Shown one piece after another: positions 42,027 through 50,555 of a stretch of 50,555 bases of DNA (its first letter is position 1; the number at the start of each line of letters is the position of its first letter). A program made the translations under genes and the position numbers. This DNA is from Arcanobacterium urinimassiliense (GTDB lineage: Bacteria > Actinomycetota > Actinomycetes > Actinomycetales > Actinomycetaceae), in contig NZ_LT632435.1 of NCBI RefSeq assembly GCF_900119495.1, positions 84,442 to 134,996 of the forward strand, written 5' to 3'. The notes beneath the pieces were generated by a model that saw nothing but the letters and a program-made list of their open reading frames with translations, was not told the DNA's origin and ran no database searches.

Positions 42027-43523
42027 ATGGCATTCATGCGTGATTTAGGAGGCGTCATTACTCTTAGCGATGTACCGCAGTGGGTTATCCAAAATTTTAT
42101 ACGAGCAGCAAAGAACGCCGGCGCACAAGCAAATGAAGAGCAGATTAAAGCCTGTTGCTTAGCCTTGCTGCGCGATTGGTGCCAAGCAGATAGATACCAC
42201 CACGATATTCATCATCTACTGGATATGTTGATGCGCCTAGATACGCTTTCCTCTGAAACTTCCCACCCGGATTATTTGCGTTTAGCCTGCTGGTTCCACG
42301 GAATCGTGTTTTCAACTTCTAATCAGGAGGTCTATACGCGTAACGGCGGAGAAGACGAAATCGCTTCTGCATATTTAGCGCAAGAAAAAATGCAGCAACT
42401 CGGAATGCCGGAAGAGGCCATCTCCACCGTCCAAGGTCTTATTATTAGCCTGAAGAATCGCCCCCACACTCAGCTAACCACTAAGGAAACGGGTGCTTTT
42501 CAGGCAATAGATATGGATCAAGTGACTTTACGCGATGCACATCTGGGCTCGCTGGCGGTAGAACCGCAAAAATATAAAAAGTACTTGGCGGAGTTGCGCC
42601 AAGAATACTCCCATATTCCACTAGGGCACTTTCTCCAGGGAAGAATTGAAATCGTGCGCCGACTTTTAGCGCGCCCGCAGCTTTTTATTTCACCTCTAGC
42701 TGCACAGTGGGAGAACGTAGCTCGGCAAAATCTAAGTGCAGAATTAGAACGCCTACAAGCTGAACTAGAAAACGCGCCCGATCTCTCGATTCCCACTGGG
42801 GCAGAAAATACCACCCAACCCACAACTACCACACAACCCGCAGCTAAAGAGCAAACGACGCCGGCTCCAGCTCCTGCACCGGCTGCTAAAGCTACCCAAA
42901 ACAATGTGCCTACCGCAGCAGCGAAACAAGTAACTGGGAATACAGAGATGAAGCCTAGCGAGAATCCGGCTTTACCGAGGACTACGCCGAGCACCAAGCC
43001 AGCAAAGGCAATAAAAACTGCCGCTAATGCCGCATCCACCGCATCTACTGTAAGCGAAAATACTGCAGAATCAGTAGAAAGAATAGAAAAAGCAGGCAGG
43101 GCTGAGAAAAGTACTCCGGCGTATATTTTCGAAGACGCTACGAGTGAAGAAGTGGTGCGGGCAGAAGCAGCGGCAATTAAAGAAGCCGAAACTCCGCGCT
43201 CTTCGATGGAGAATCTCGACGATGCTTTTTCTCCGGGACTTCCCAAAACTGCTGGTAGTAAGCTAGGGAGCGAAGCGCAAAAGAAAATTAGCGGCTCAAA
43301 TGAAGGCACTGCACCCACGGAAGGCACTGCACCCACAAAAAATGCTGCACCAATAGCAGAAAATGCAGTAGCGGAAAAAGACTCCACAGCGGAAGATAAA
43401 GTGAAGAATCCCGAAACGCCAGCAAATGTGCACCCCGCTTCCTCGCTGGTAGATTCAGCAGATAGCCCGGCCGAAATTTCCACTGAGCCGGTGCACGCCA
43501 TGGAAGAAGCACCTGATTACTAA
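42027..43523 (+). CDS. HD-superfamily-like protein with lost HD dyad and Ala/Thr/Pro-rich tail
   Basis: A 498-residue protein. Residues 1-255 align by eye with the actinobacterial predicted HD-superfamily phosphohydrolases: RYHHDIHH (56-63), the position of the HD dyad, a downstream RDAHLGSLA corresponding to the DADLAILG motif, and LRQEYSHIP with GRIEIVRRLLARP. The dyad reads WFHG (89-92) instead of WFHD, so the metal-binding aspartate is missing and the enzyme may be inactive or use other ligands. Residues about 256-498 are low-complexity, rich in Ala, Thr, Pro, Lys and Glu, with a duplicated 18-bp unit giving GTAPTEGTAPTK. There is no signal peptide or membrane span. AGG lies before the ATG. 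Function is unknown. Confidence 0.78.
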   Translation: MAFMRDLGGVITLSDVPQWVIQNFIRAAKNAGAQANEEQIKACCLALLRDWCQADRYHHDIHHLLDMLMRLDTLSSETSHPDYLRLACWFHGIVFSTSNQEVYTRNGGEDEIASAYLAQEKMQQLGMPEEAISTVQGLIISLKNRPHTQLTTKETGAFQAIDMDQVTLRDAHLGSLAVEPQKYKKYLAELRQEYSHIPLGHFLQGRIEIVRRLLARPQLFISPLAAQWENVARQNLSAELERLQAELENAPDLSIPTGAENTTQPTTTTQPAAKEQTTPAPAPAPAAKATQNNVPTAAAKQVTGNTEMKPSENPALPRTTPSTKPAKAIKTAANAASTASTVSENTAESVERIEKAGRAEKSTPAYIFEDATSEEVVRAEAAAIKEAETPRSSMENLDDAFSPGLPKTAGSKLGSEAQKKISGSNEGTAPTEGTAPTKNAAPIAENAVAEKDSTAEDKVKNPETPANVHPASSLVDSADSPAEISTEPVHAMEEAPDY

Positions 43524-43573
43524 GCCGCCACCTATAAAAATATCTAAAGCAAAAAATACCTGCAGAATTAAAG

Positions 43574-43606
43574 AGACCGCAGAGCCGATAAACGACTCTG
43601 CGGTCT
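43574..43606. terminator. Bidirectional terminator between HD-like gene and groEL
   Basis: A perfect 11-bp stem (AGACCGCAGAG / CTCTGCGGTCT) with an 11-nt loop lies between convergent genes. TCTAGAAA follows on one side and CTTTAATT on the other. It probably serves both. Confidence 0.85.
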
Positions 43607-43639
43607 TCTAGAAATTAGTCAGAGACTATGCCGAAAGGT

Positions 43640-45262
<1,623 letters not shown>

Positions 45263-45371
45263 TTAAATTTTCCTCCTAGTGGAGTTGATTAAAATCAGCT
45301 GATGCCCGCGACGGACGGAATCATTTGCTGCGTTCACATCTCGCATTTCATAATTCCTCATCGGCTGGAAA

Positions 45372-45398
45372 TTATCACTCTCAATCTCTGAGTGCTAA
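45372..45398 (-). promoter_or_regulatory. CIRCE element 1 (HrcA operator) upstream of groEL
   Basis: TTATCACTC, nine bases, GAGTGCTAA. This matches the CIRCE consensus TTAGCACTC-N9-GAGTGCTAA with a single mismatch and exact spacing. It lies 113 bp upstream of the groEL start. Confidence 0.93.
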
Positions 45399-45405
45399 TT
45401 AGATT

Positions 45406-45432
45406 CTGGCACTCTTCCCGCGCGAGTGCAAG
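45406..45432 (-). promoter_or_regulatory. CIRCE element 2 (HrcA operator) upstream of groEL
   Basis: CTGGCACTC, nine bases, GAGTGCAAG. The core GCACTC-N9-GAGTGC is exact and the outer positions are degenerate. It lies seven bases beyond the first element, so two HrcA dimers could bind side by side. TTGCAC on the minus strand within this site could double as a -35 box. Confidence 0.85.
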
Positions 45433-45536
45433 ATTAAAAGACGATTTGTGAAAAAATGTTCACCATTAGCAAATTTATTTGAGTCAAGGCCGCTCAAGTT
45501 TGCTCAAGGAAATATCCGAATTTCCTAATCTAGGCG

Positions 45537-45576
45537 GCACTAATACAAATTATTCAGCACTAATACAAGTAAAGCT
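45537..45576. repeat. 20-bp tandem duplication near the 3' end of the LytR_C gene
   Basis: GCACTAATACAA starts two successive 20-bp units (45537 and 45557), in the gap between the groEL operator region and the stop codon of the LytR_C gene. Confidence 0.7.
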
Positions 45577-45601
45577 CAGCTTAAAATGTTCAGCCGAAAA
45601 A

Positions 45602-46225
45602 TTATCGAATAACGACTGCTACTCCGCCTGCTCCACCTACGGCATCCGGATCCATCTGCACCTGCGTAATTTTCAGCTGCTTCGCTACGTCTTCCGCGGT
45701 AGCTTTCATATCTTCGGTGCCGTAGTAGACCGTAGAATCGGCAGGAACACTGGAGCGGTAGTTATCAGCTTGTACCGTGGTATATCCGGCAGTGCGCAAA
45801 ATATCTGCCTGCTCTGCCGCTAGGCCTTGCACACCGCGTCCATTGAGTACGCGCACTAAGGTATCGTGCTGAATCTGGGCAGCTTTTCGCTCTGCTTCGG
45901 CTTTTTCTTCCGCCGCTTTCTTTTCAGCTTCCGCCTTCTCAGCTGCCGCTTTCTTTTCAGCTTCGGCTTTTTCAGCAGCGGCTTTCTTATCTGCCTCAGC
46001 TTGTTTGCTTTGGGCAGAAGAATGCGAACTACTCAAATTACGCGTCACATCGCTATCGTTACTGAGTATTTGCCCACCGACGATACCGACAATAGGTGAA
46101 ATTATCAATATAGCTATTAGCCACAGCATCCAAGCACTCACGCGCGGCTGGCGGCGGTGCGCACCAATCGCTTCTCTGCCTTCTGCTAAGCGGTCAAATT
46201 CATCTTCTGCGTAATTCTCTGCCAC
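45602..46225 (-). CDS. LytR C-terminal domain membrane protein
   Basis: A 207-residue protein. A cytoplasmic N-terminus of about 30 residues is followed by a transmembrane helix (WMLWLIAILIISPIVGIV, about 33-50) and an extended KAEAEKKAAAEKAEAEKKAA helix region (about 75-120). An extracytoplasmic LytR_C domain follows (about 122-207: VRVLNGRGVQGLAAEQADILR, VYYGTEDMKATAEDVAKQL). Such proteins are common next to DUF3263 genes in actinobacteria, as here, and are thought to act at the cell wall, but no activity is established. The Ala/Glu/Lys segment is encoded by near-identical repeats. The start is GTG at 46225 with AGAGG very close. Confidence 0.9.
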   Translation of the reverse strand: MAENYAEDEFDRLAEGREAIGAHRRQPRVSAWMLWLIAILIISPIVGIVGGQILSNDSDVTRNLSSSHSSAQSKQAEADKKAAAEKAEAEKKAAAEKAEAEKKAAEEKAEAERKAAQIQHDTLVRVLNGRGVQGLAAEQADILRTAGYTTVQADNYRSSVPADSTVYYGTEDMKATAEDVAKQLKITQVQMDPDAVGGAGGVAVVIR

Positions 46226-46309
46226 GCCTCTAGCCTACCTTCTTTTTCCATATTCACAGCGATGCTGCCCCGTTTTAGAGGAGTTTTTCAACTCACATAT
46301 TCCGGCTTC

Positions 46310-46342
46310 TATTTCTAAGCTATTTCTAAGCTATTTCTAACC
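46310..46342. repeat. 11-bp x3 tandem repeat between DUF3263 and LytR_C genes
   Basis: TATTTCTAAGC occurs twice exactly (46310, 46321) and once as TATTTCTAACC (46332). It lies in the 142-bp gap between two minus-strand genes that are usually neighbours in actinobacteria. Confidence 0.85.
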
Positions 46343-46367
46343 CATTTCTGCACGTATTTCGCTGAAG

Positions 46368-46637
46368 CTACTTGCCACCTTCTTGGCCGCGCTCTGCCAG
46401 CCGCCCCCGGCGCAGCTCCCGCAATCTATCTACCAACTGCGGATCTTGCCAATAAAAATCTGCATCATCTAATAACTTAGAAAGAATCATATAATAACGC
46501 AGCGGAGAAATACCCAATTCTTTACGAATTGCTTGCTCGCGCGTATTCGCTATTTTCCACCAACTTTTTTCAATACGCAGCACCTGCTCTTGCAGCTTCT
46601 TCGCCGCTGCTGGAGTACCCCGAGGTGTCTCGGCCAT
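46368..46637 (-). CDS. DUF3263 small protein
   Basis: An 89-residue cytosolic protein of the actinobacterial DUF3263 family. The core runs RIEKSWWKIANTREQAIRKELGISPLRYYMILSKLLDDADFYWQDPQLVDRLREL, a predicted helical domain with a possible helix-turn-helix (KELGISPLRYYMILSKL). A DNA-binding or regulatory role is plausible but unproven. It precedes the LytR_C gene, the standard arrangement. AAGGAGGGG lies directly upstream of the ATG. Confidence 0.9.
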   Translation of the reverse strand: MAETPRGTPAAAKKLQEQVLRIEKSWWKIANTREQAIRKELGISPLRYYMILSKLLDDADFYWQDPQLVDRLRELRRGRLAERGQEGGK

Positions 46638-46687
46638 TTCCCCTCCTTTTCGATGCTGACTATTCTGCTCTATCCTGCTTTATTCTA

Positions 46688-46725
46688 TATTCTGTACTAG
46701 CTTCACTATTCTGCACTAGCTTCAT
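46688..46725. repeat. 19-bp tandem duplication upstream of ung
   Basis: TATTCTGTACTAGCTTCAC (46688) and TATTCTGCACTAGCTTCAT (46707) are adjacent near-identical 19-bp units in the divergent gap between the DUF3263 and ung genes. A TATAAT box follows at 46730-46735. Confidence 0.8.
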
Positions 46726-46867
46726 TCTTTATAATACTCAGCACCTCCAAAAATTTTCTTCCGCAAATGCCACGCGCGCTCCCAGACACCTAGGCACCCC
46801 CAAAACTCAAACAAATTTTCTAGGTACCTATACGCACTCCAAGCAGCCACCATACTAGAATAAAATC

Positions 46868-47548
46868 ATGCGTATTCTAGCTGCCGACCAAGTGCTTGCC
46901 CCCGATTGGGCAGAGGCCCTAACCCCGCTACGTAGCCACCTAGAAGAACTAGAGAATTTCTTAGAAAACGAACAGGCGGCCGGGCGGGATTTCCTCCCTG
47001 CTCCACCGCAAATACTGCGCGCTTTCTCCTACCCGTTGGACAAGGTAAAAGTACTGATAGTGGGGCAAGACCCCTATCCTACTCCCGGGCATCCGATCGG
47101 ATTAGCTTTTGCCGTACATAAAAAGGTGCGCCCTGTGCCGCGTTCATTGCAGAATATCTACACCGAGCTAGAAAGCGATTTAGGAATCCCTCCGGCTGCA
47201 CATGGCGATCTTTCTTCCTGGTGCCAGCAAGGCGTACTGCTCTTAAATCGAGTATTGACTGTGCGCCCAGCAGCGCCCGCTTCTCATCGTGGAATCGGCT
47301 GGGAAGCAGTGACGGAGCAAGCGATAAAAATTTTAGCTGCTCGCTCTCGCCCTTTGGTGGCAATTCTCTGGGGGCGGCAAGCTCAAGAGCTGCGCCCACT
47401 CCTGAAAGATATTCCGGTGATTGCTTCTGCTCACCCCTCACCGCTTTCGGCGCGGCGCGGATTCTTCGGCTCCCGCCCCTTTTCCCGGACAAATCAGCTT
47501 CTTGCACAACAAGGTGCCACACCCATTAATTGGCAAATAGCAGATTAA
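46868..47548 (+). CDS. ung: Uracil-DNA glycosylase
   Basis: A 226-residue family 1 uracil-DNA glycosylase that excises uracil from DNA in base excision repair. The water-activating loop is [22 protein letters not shown], with the YP variant usual in actinobacteria. The core [20 protein letters not shown] and the leucine-intercalation loop [23 protein letters not shown] are intact. ATG at 46868 gives the expected length. Single gene, convergent with the alanine symporter gene; no clear terminator is seen between them. Confidence 0.96.
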   Translation: MRILAADQVLAPDWAEALTPLRSHLEELENFLENEQAAGRDFLPAPPQILRAFSYPLDKVKVLIVGQDPYPTPGHPIGLAFAVHKKVRPVPRSLQNIYTELESDLGIPPAAHGDLSSWCQQGVLLLNRVLTVRPAAPASHRGIGWEAVTEQAIKILAARSRPLVAILWGRQAQELRPLLKDIPVIASAHPSPLSARRGFFGSRPFSRTNQLLAQQGATPINWQIAD

Positions 47549-47586
47549 TTAGTAAATGACGGAGAATTTATCAACGCAAGCCGAGC

Positions 47587-49008
47587 TTATTTTTTCACCC
47601 AGACACCTGTGGTGAGGTCTTCCGGAAGCTGCGCTGTGGCCGCGATAAATACCGGCTCAGCGATTCCCGCTTTCCGCTGGCGTTCATAATCTTTCAATGC
47701 AGCTACTCCCCACTTGGCGAGAGTAATTAGCGCTACCAGATTTACGATGGTCATTACCGCCATTGCAATATCTACGCTCGCCCACACTACATCGAGCGAA
47801 ATTAACGCTCCCATTACTACCGAAATAATAGAAACTACCCGCACGCCCCAGGTGGCAATCTTCGATTTAGTCACGAAGTAGATATTGACTTCCGAATATA
47901 CGTAAGCGGCGATGATAGAAGAAAAGGCCAGCACAAAAATCATTAAGGCCATCGGCACTATTGCCCAATCTCCGAGCTCATGGGCGACGGCGAAAGTGGT
48001 GAGATTCGCTGGGTTGATATCTGCGCGGCCCCACACTTCCGGCCCTGCCGAAAGAATTACAAAAGCCGTCATCGTACAAACGATTATGGTATCTACAAAA
48101 ACTCCAAGAGATTGAATTAACCCTTGCGATACTGGGTGGGAAACAGTGGCGGTAGCTGCCGCATTTGGAGCCGTACCCTGCCCGGCCTCATTAGAGAAGA
48201 GCCCCCGCTGAATACCATTGATTACCGCCGCTAGTATTCCGCCTCCTAAGCCGCCTACCAGCGGTTGAGCACTGAAAGCACTCTGTACGATACTGGCGAT
48301 TATGCGGGGAAAATCAGTGATGTTCATAATTACGATTACCACTGCCATCGCCACGTACATAAGCGCCATTACTGGAGCCATTATTTCGGTGACGCGAGCT
48401 ACCGAGCGAATACCGCCGAGGATAATGGGGGCTGCGAAAGCAAAGAGAAGCACCGCGGTGAGCATAGGATCAGTATTTGCCGAGCTCATCATGGTGGAAG
48501 CGATCGCATTGGACTGTACGGAAGTAATTACGATACCACAGGTGATAGCCGTGATAATGGCAAAAATTACGGCGAGCGCTTTTGAATGCATACCGATGCT
48601 AATGTAGTAAGCTGGCCCGCCGCGGAAAGTACCGTCACTCGCCCGCACCTTAAATAGCTGTGCCAATACCGCTTCAAAGAAGGCGGTAGCCATGCCTACG
48701 AGAGCCACTATCCACATCCAGAAAATAGCTCCCGGGCCCCCAGCTAGTAGCGCCAAAGCTACTCCGAATACGTTTCCAACTCCTACACGGGCAGCTAGCG
48801 AAATACAGAAAGCCTGGAAAGAAGAAATACCGCCGCGCGCGCCACCCCGCGAAGAAAATACCACTTTTACCATATGCCGAAATAAACGCACCTGCACCGC
48901 GCGCGTGCGCCAGGTGAGATAAAGCCCTGTGCCAATCAAAATCCAGATGGTGCCGTAGAGCGTAATAAAATCTGCTACCTGGGAAATTCCTGCTGCAAGT
49001 GCTTCCAC
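47587..49008 (-). CDS. Sodium:alanine symporter (AGCS family)
   Basis: A 473-residue membrane protein from this GTG. AGCS features are GTGLYLTWRTRAVQVRLF near the N-terminus, SFQAFCISLAARVGVGNVFGVALALLAGGPGAIFWMW with the conserved GxGNxxGVA segment, FRGGPAYYI, FSNEAGQGTAPNAAATA and a C-terminal WG-containing helix. It imports alanine or glycine with sodium. AAGGAG lies six bases upstream of the GTG at 49008. A longer in-frame ATG at 49080 would add 24 residues with four cysteines or prolines and no ribosome binding site, so it is rejected. Confidence 0.93.
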   Translation of the reverse strand: MEALAAGISQVADFITLYGTIWILIGTGLYLTWRTRAVQVRLFRHMVKVVFSSRGGARGGISSFQAFCISLAARVGVGNVFGVALALLAGGPGAIFWMWIVALVGMATAFFEAVLAQLFKVRASDGTFRGGPAYYISIGMHSKALAVIFAIITAITCGIVITSVQSNAIASTMMSSANTDPMLTAVLLFAFAAPIILGGIRSVARVTEIMAPVMALMYVAMAVVIVIMNITDFPRIIASIVQSAFSAQPLVGGLGGGILAAVINGIQRGLFSNEAGQGTAPNAAATATVSHPVSQGLIQSLGVFVDTIIVCTMTAFVILSAGPEVWGRADINPANLTTFAVAHELGDWAIVPMALMIFVLAFSSIIAAYVYSEVNIYFVTKSKIATWGVRVVSIISVVMGALISLDVVWASVDIAMAVMTIVNLVALITLAKWGVAALKDYERQRKAGIAEPVFIAATAQLPEDLTTGVWVKK

Positions 49009-49150
49009 CGGTATCTCCTTATATTTTCTTTTGCATCGAATATTTTCTACATCACATGGCTTGCAAACAGCCACTTTCAAGAAAAGCGTACGTAGTTTTC
49101 CCGTAATATGCTAGTTCCGCTCAGAGTATGAACCACGGCTGCGGAAAATT

Positions 49151-49513
49151 TTATTTATTTTTCGGGTTACGCAGGCGCAGCAAGTGAATACTGACTCCGC
49201 ACCCCACCAAGGTGAGGAAGATAGTTAAATGCGGGTGAAAATCTAGCAACCACATACAAAAAATCATGCCTGCCCACATCAGTAGCAAGGTGCGGATTTT
49301 ATTAGCAGTGCTCATTTCGTGCTTTTCATAATCGCGCAAGTATTTGCCGAATACGCGATTTTCGTACAGAAAATTGTACCAACGCTGCGAAGAGCGCGCG
49401 AAGCAAAAAGCGGAAAGCAATAAAAACGGAGTGGTAGGGAGTACCGGCAGGGCGATTCCTAGGCAACCTAAGCCCAGCGCCAGAAAACCGACCCCCAAAT
49501 AGATTATGCGCAT
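49151..49513 (-). CDS. YbaN-family (DUF454) inner membrane protein
   Basis: A 120-residue small membrane protein. The N-terminal hydrophobic LGVGFLALGLGCLGIALPVLPTTPFLLLSAFCFARSS matches the DUF454/YbaN signature, with PVLPTTPF and the FARSS motif. A charged loop (FLYENRVFGKYLRDY) and two more spans (about 72-88 and 91-109) follow. Function is unknown. AGAGG precedes the ATG. It lies 28 nt downstream of the Ppx/GppA gene on the same strand and may share its transcript. Confidence 0.9.
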   Translation of the reverse strand: MRIIYLGVGFLALGLGCLGIALPVLPTTPFLLLSAFCFARSSQRWYNFLYENRVFGKYLRDYEKHEMSTANKIRTLLLMWAGMIFCMWLLDFHPHLTIFLTLVGCGVSIHLLRLRNPKNK

Positions 49514-49541
49514 ACGCCTCTTTCTGAAATAGATAAAGAAA

Positions 49542-50477
49542 TTAATTGAAAGGATATTCTTTATCTAAATAATTCAAAATTGCCCCTTCACGCAACGCCC
49601 ATGGGCAAATTTCAATTGTGCGCACTTTAAGTGTCTTCATTGCCCGCCACGCCACTTCGGCACCTGCCACAATTTGGTAGGTGCGTTCTGGGGTAATGCC
49701 CGGGAGTTCGAGGCGCGCACTCGCCGGAATTTTCCAAAGTCTCCCCGTCCAGTCTTCTAAATCTACGCGGGTGAGGCGGCGGCGCTCTTGCGGCCCGACT
49801 ACAGCGACTAATTGCCCACCTAGCCGCGCTAAAGAGCGGAAAGTCTTGGAAGTGGCTACCGTATGATCGGGTTTAGGCAGTTGCTTCACAATCTGCTTTA
49901 GCGATTTCATTTCTTCTTTTATGTATTGCCGCAATTCTTCCATTTCGGCGAGAGTAGGCGGATCGTGTTGTAAATAAGCATGAGTAAGTCGCCCTGCTCC
50001 CAGCGGCAGAGAAGTGGAAAATTCCGGAGCTTCGTCTAGGCCGTAGGCCACTTCGAAAGAGCCCCCGCCAATATCCAGCACGAGTAATCTACCGGCTGCC
50101 CAGCCGTGCCAGCGCCGCGCCGCCAAAAAAGTGAGGTCAGCTTCTTCTTTACCGCTCAGTACGGCTAACTTAATCCCAGATATCTGCTCTAATTCGGCGA
50201 TAGTCTCCGGGCCGTTTTTAGCTTCCCGCAGCGCCGAGGTGCACATCCCGATAAAATCATCCACTCCGAAAGAGCGCACGAAATTTACCGCTTTTTGCAC
50301 GGCAGTGCGCAATGCGGCGCGGCCAGCTTCGTTGATTTCTCCCTCTTCCGTGAGGTACTGCATGAGCCGCACTACAGAGCGATCACCGGCGGCCGGAGAA
50401 GGGCGAGCGCCGGGATGGGCATCTACTACTAAGACATGCACCGTATTAGAACCAATATCAAGAACACCTAATCGCAT
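49542..50477 (-). CDS. Ppx/GppA-family exopolyphosphatase/pppGpp phosphohydrolase
   Basis: A 311-residue protein of the ASKHA fold. The first phosphate-binding loop is LGVLDIGSNTVHVLVVD at the N-terminus and the second is LLVLDIGGGSFEVAYG near residues 130-145, with TSALREAKNG and GKEEADLTFLA between them. The length matches the short two-domain actinobacterial Ppx1/Ppx2 type. Members hydrolyse long-chain polyphosphate or pppGpp; which one cannot be told here. ATG at 50477 gives the canonical start. Only 78 bases of the window lie upstream. Confidence 0.93.
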   Translation of the reverse strand: MRLGVLDIGSNTVHVLVVDAHPGARPSPAAGDRSVVRLMQYLTEEGEINEAGRAALRTAVQKAVNFVRSFGVDDFIGMCTSALREAKNGPETIAELEQISGIKLAVLSGKEEADLTFLAARRWHGWAAGRLLVLDIGGGSFEVAYGLDEAPEFSTSLPLGAGRLTHAYLQHDPPTLAEMEELRQYIKEEMKSLKQIVKQLPKPDHTVATSKTFRSLARLGGQLVAVVGPQERRRLTRVDLEDWTGRLWKIPASARLELPGITPERTYQIVAGAEVAWRAMKTLKVRTIEICPWALREGAILNYLDKEYPFN

Positions 50478-50555
50478 AGTTCCAGAATAGTTAATTAAAA
50501 GAAATTTAGCGGCTTTTGCCGAAGGTTAATACCTCACTCTGCATAAAAAGATGGC

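Noticed and set aside
42518-43501. 327-residue frame antisense to the HD-like gene
   Set aside because: It is a Ser/Ala/Val-rich shadow of the low-complexity tail on the opposite strand, without a ribosome binding site.

Overview
The window looks like chromosomal DNA of a low- to mid-GC actinobacterium. Markers are the DUF3027, DUF3263 and LytR_C proteins, a groEL without groES behind two CIRCE elements, a CspA-like protein directly upstream of DUF3027, and surface proteins ending in LPRTG sorting signals. GTG and TTG starts are frequent. A member of the Actinomycetaceae is my best guess, but this is inference from gene content, not a phylogeny. I see no rRNA, tRNA, phage genes, insertion sequence or CRISPR array.

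Layout. 1-4.2 kb: an LPXTG surface protein behind a poly-C run, a membrane-anchored DUF4352 protein, and a NarL-type two-component system. 4.3-7.9 kb: a LacI regulator divergent from a sugar porter and a PfkB sugar kinase, with a clear promoter and operator between them. 8.0-16.1 kb: a FadR-type GntR regulator divergent from a sugar-acid operon. 16.1-20.0 kb: a CsbD-like protein, a large LPXTG adhesin-like protein, and a long gap that may hold a structured RNA. 20.0-28.3 kb: a GntR regulator, then minus-strand genes for two tetrulose-phosphate isomerases, a GntP-type transporter, an SDR, a TIM-barrel enzyme, an MFS transporter and a GH1 glycosidase. 28.5-34.4 kb: transporters (APC, SSS with a small partner, NCS2) and a 5-FCL-like protein. 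34.4-50.5 kb: mostly core genes (manA, DUF3027, csp, TPM/PspA envelope stress pair, PlsC, SDR, HD-like protein, groEL, LytR_C, DUF3263, ung, AGCS symporter, YbaN, Ppx/GppA).

The most notable content is what reads as a complete D-apionate route. The steps are D-apionolactone to D-apionate (apnL), to 3-oxo-isoapionate (apnO), to L-erythrulose plus CO2 (oiaD), to L-erythrulose 1-phosphate (lerK), to D-erythrulose 4-phosphate (lerI), to D-erythrose 4-phosphate (derI), which enters the pentose phosphate pathway. The first four enzymes and a transporter are in the 9.3-16.1 kb operon. The two isomerases lie 5 kb away behind a second sugar-acid cassette (GntP transporter, SDR, second TIM-barrel protein). 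I infer that this cassette feeds the same tetrulose-phosphate steps from another sugar acid. D-apiose dehydrogenase is not in the window.

A second theme is structural. Many intergenic gaps carry two to eight tandem copies of 11-30 bp units, often touching a start or stop codon. The clearest are 13 bp x4 before the GH1 gene and a 15-bp array at 32557-32675.
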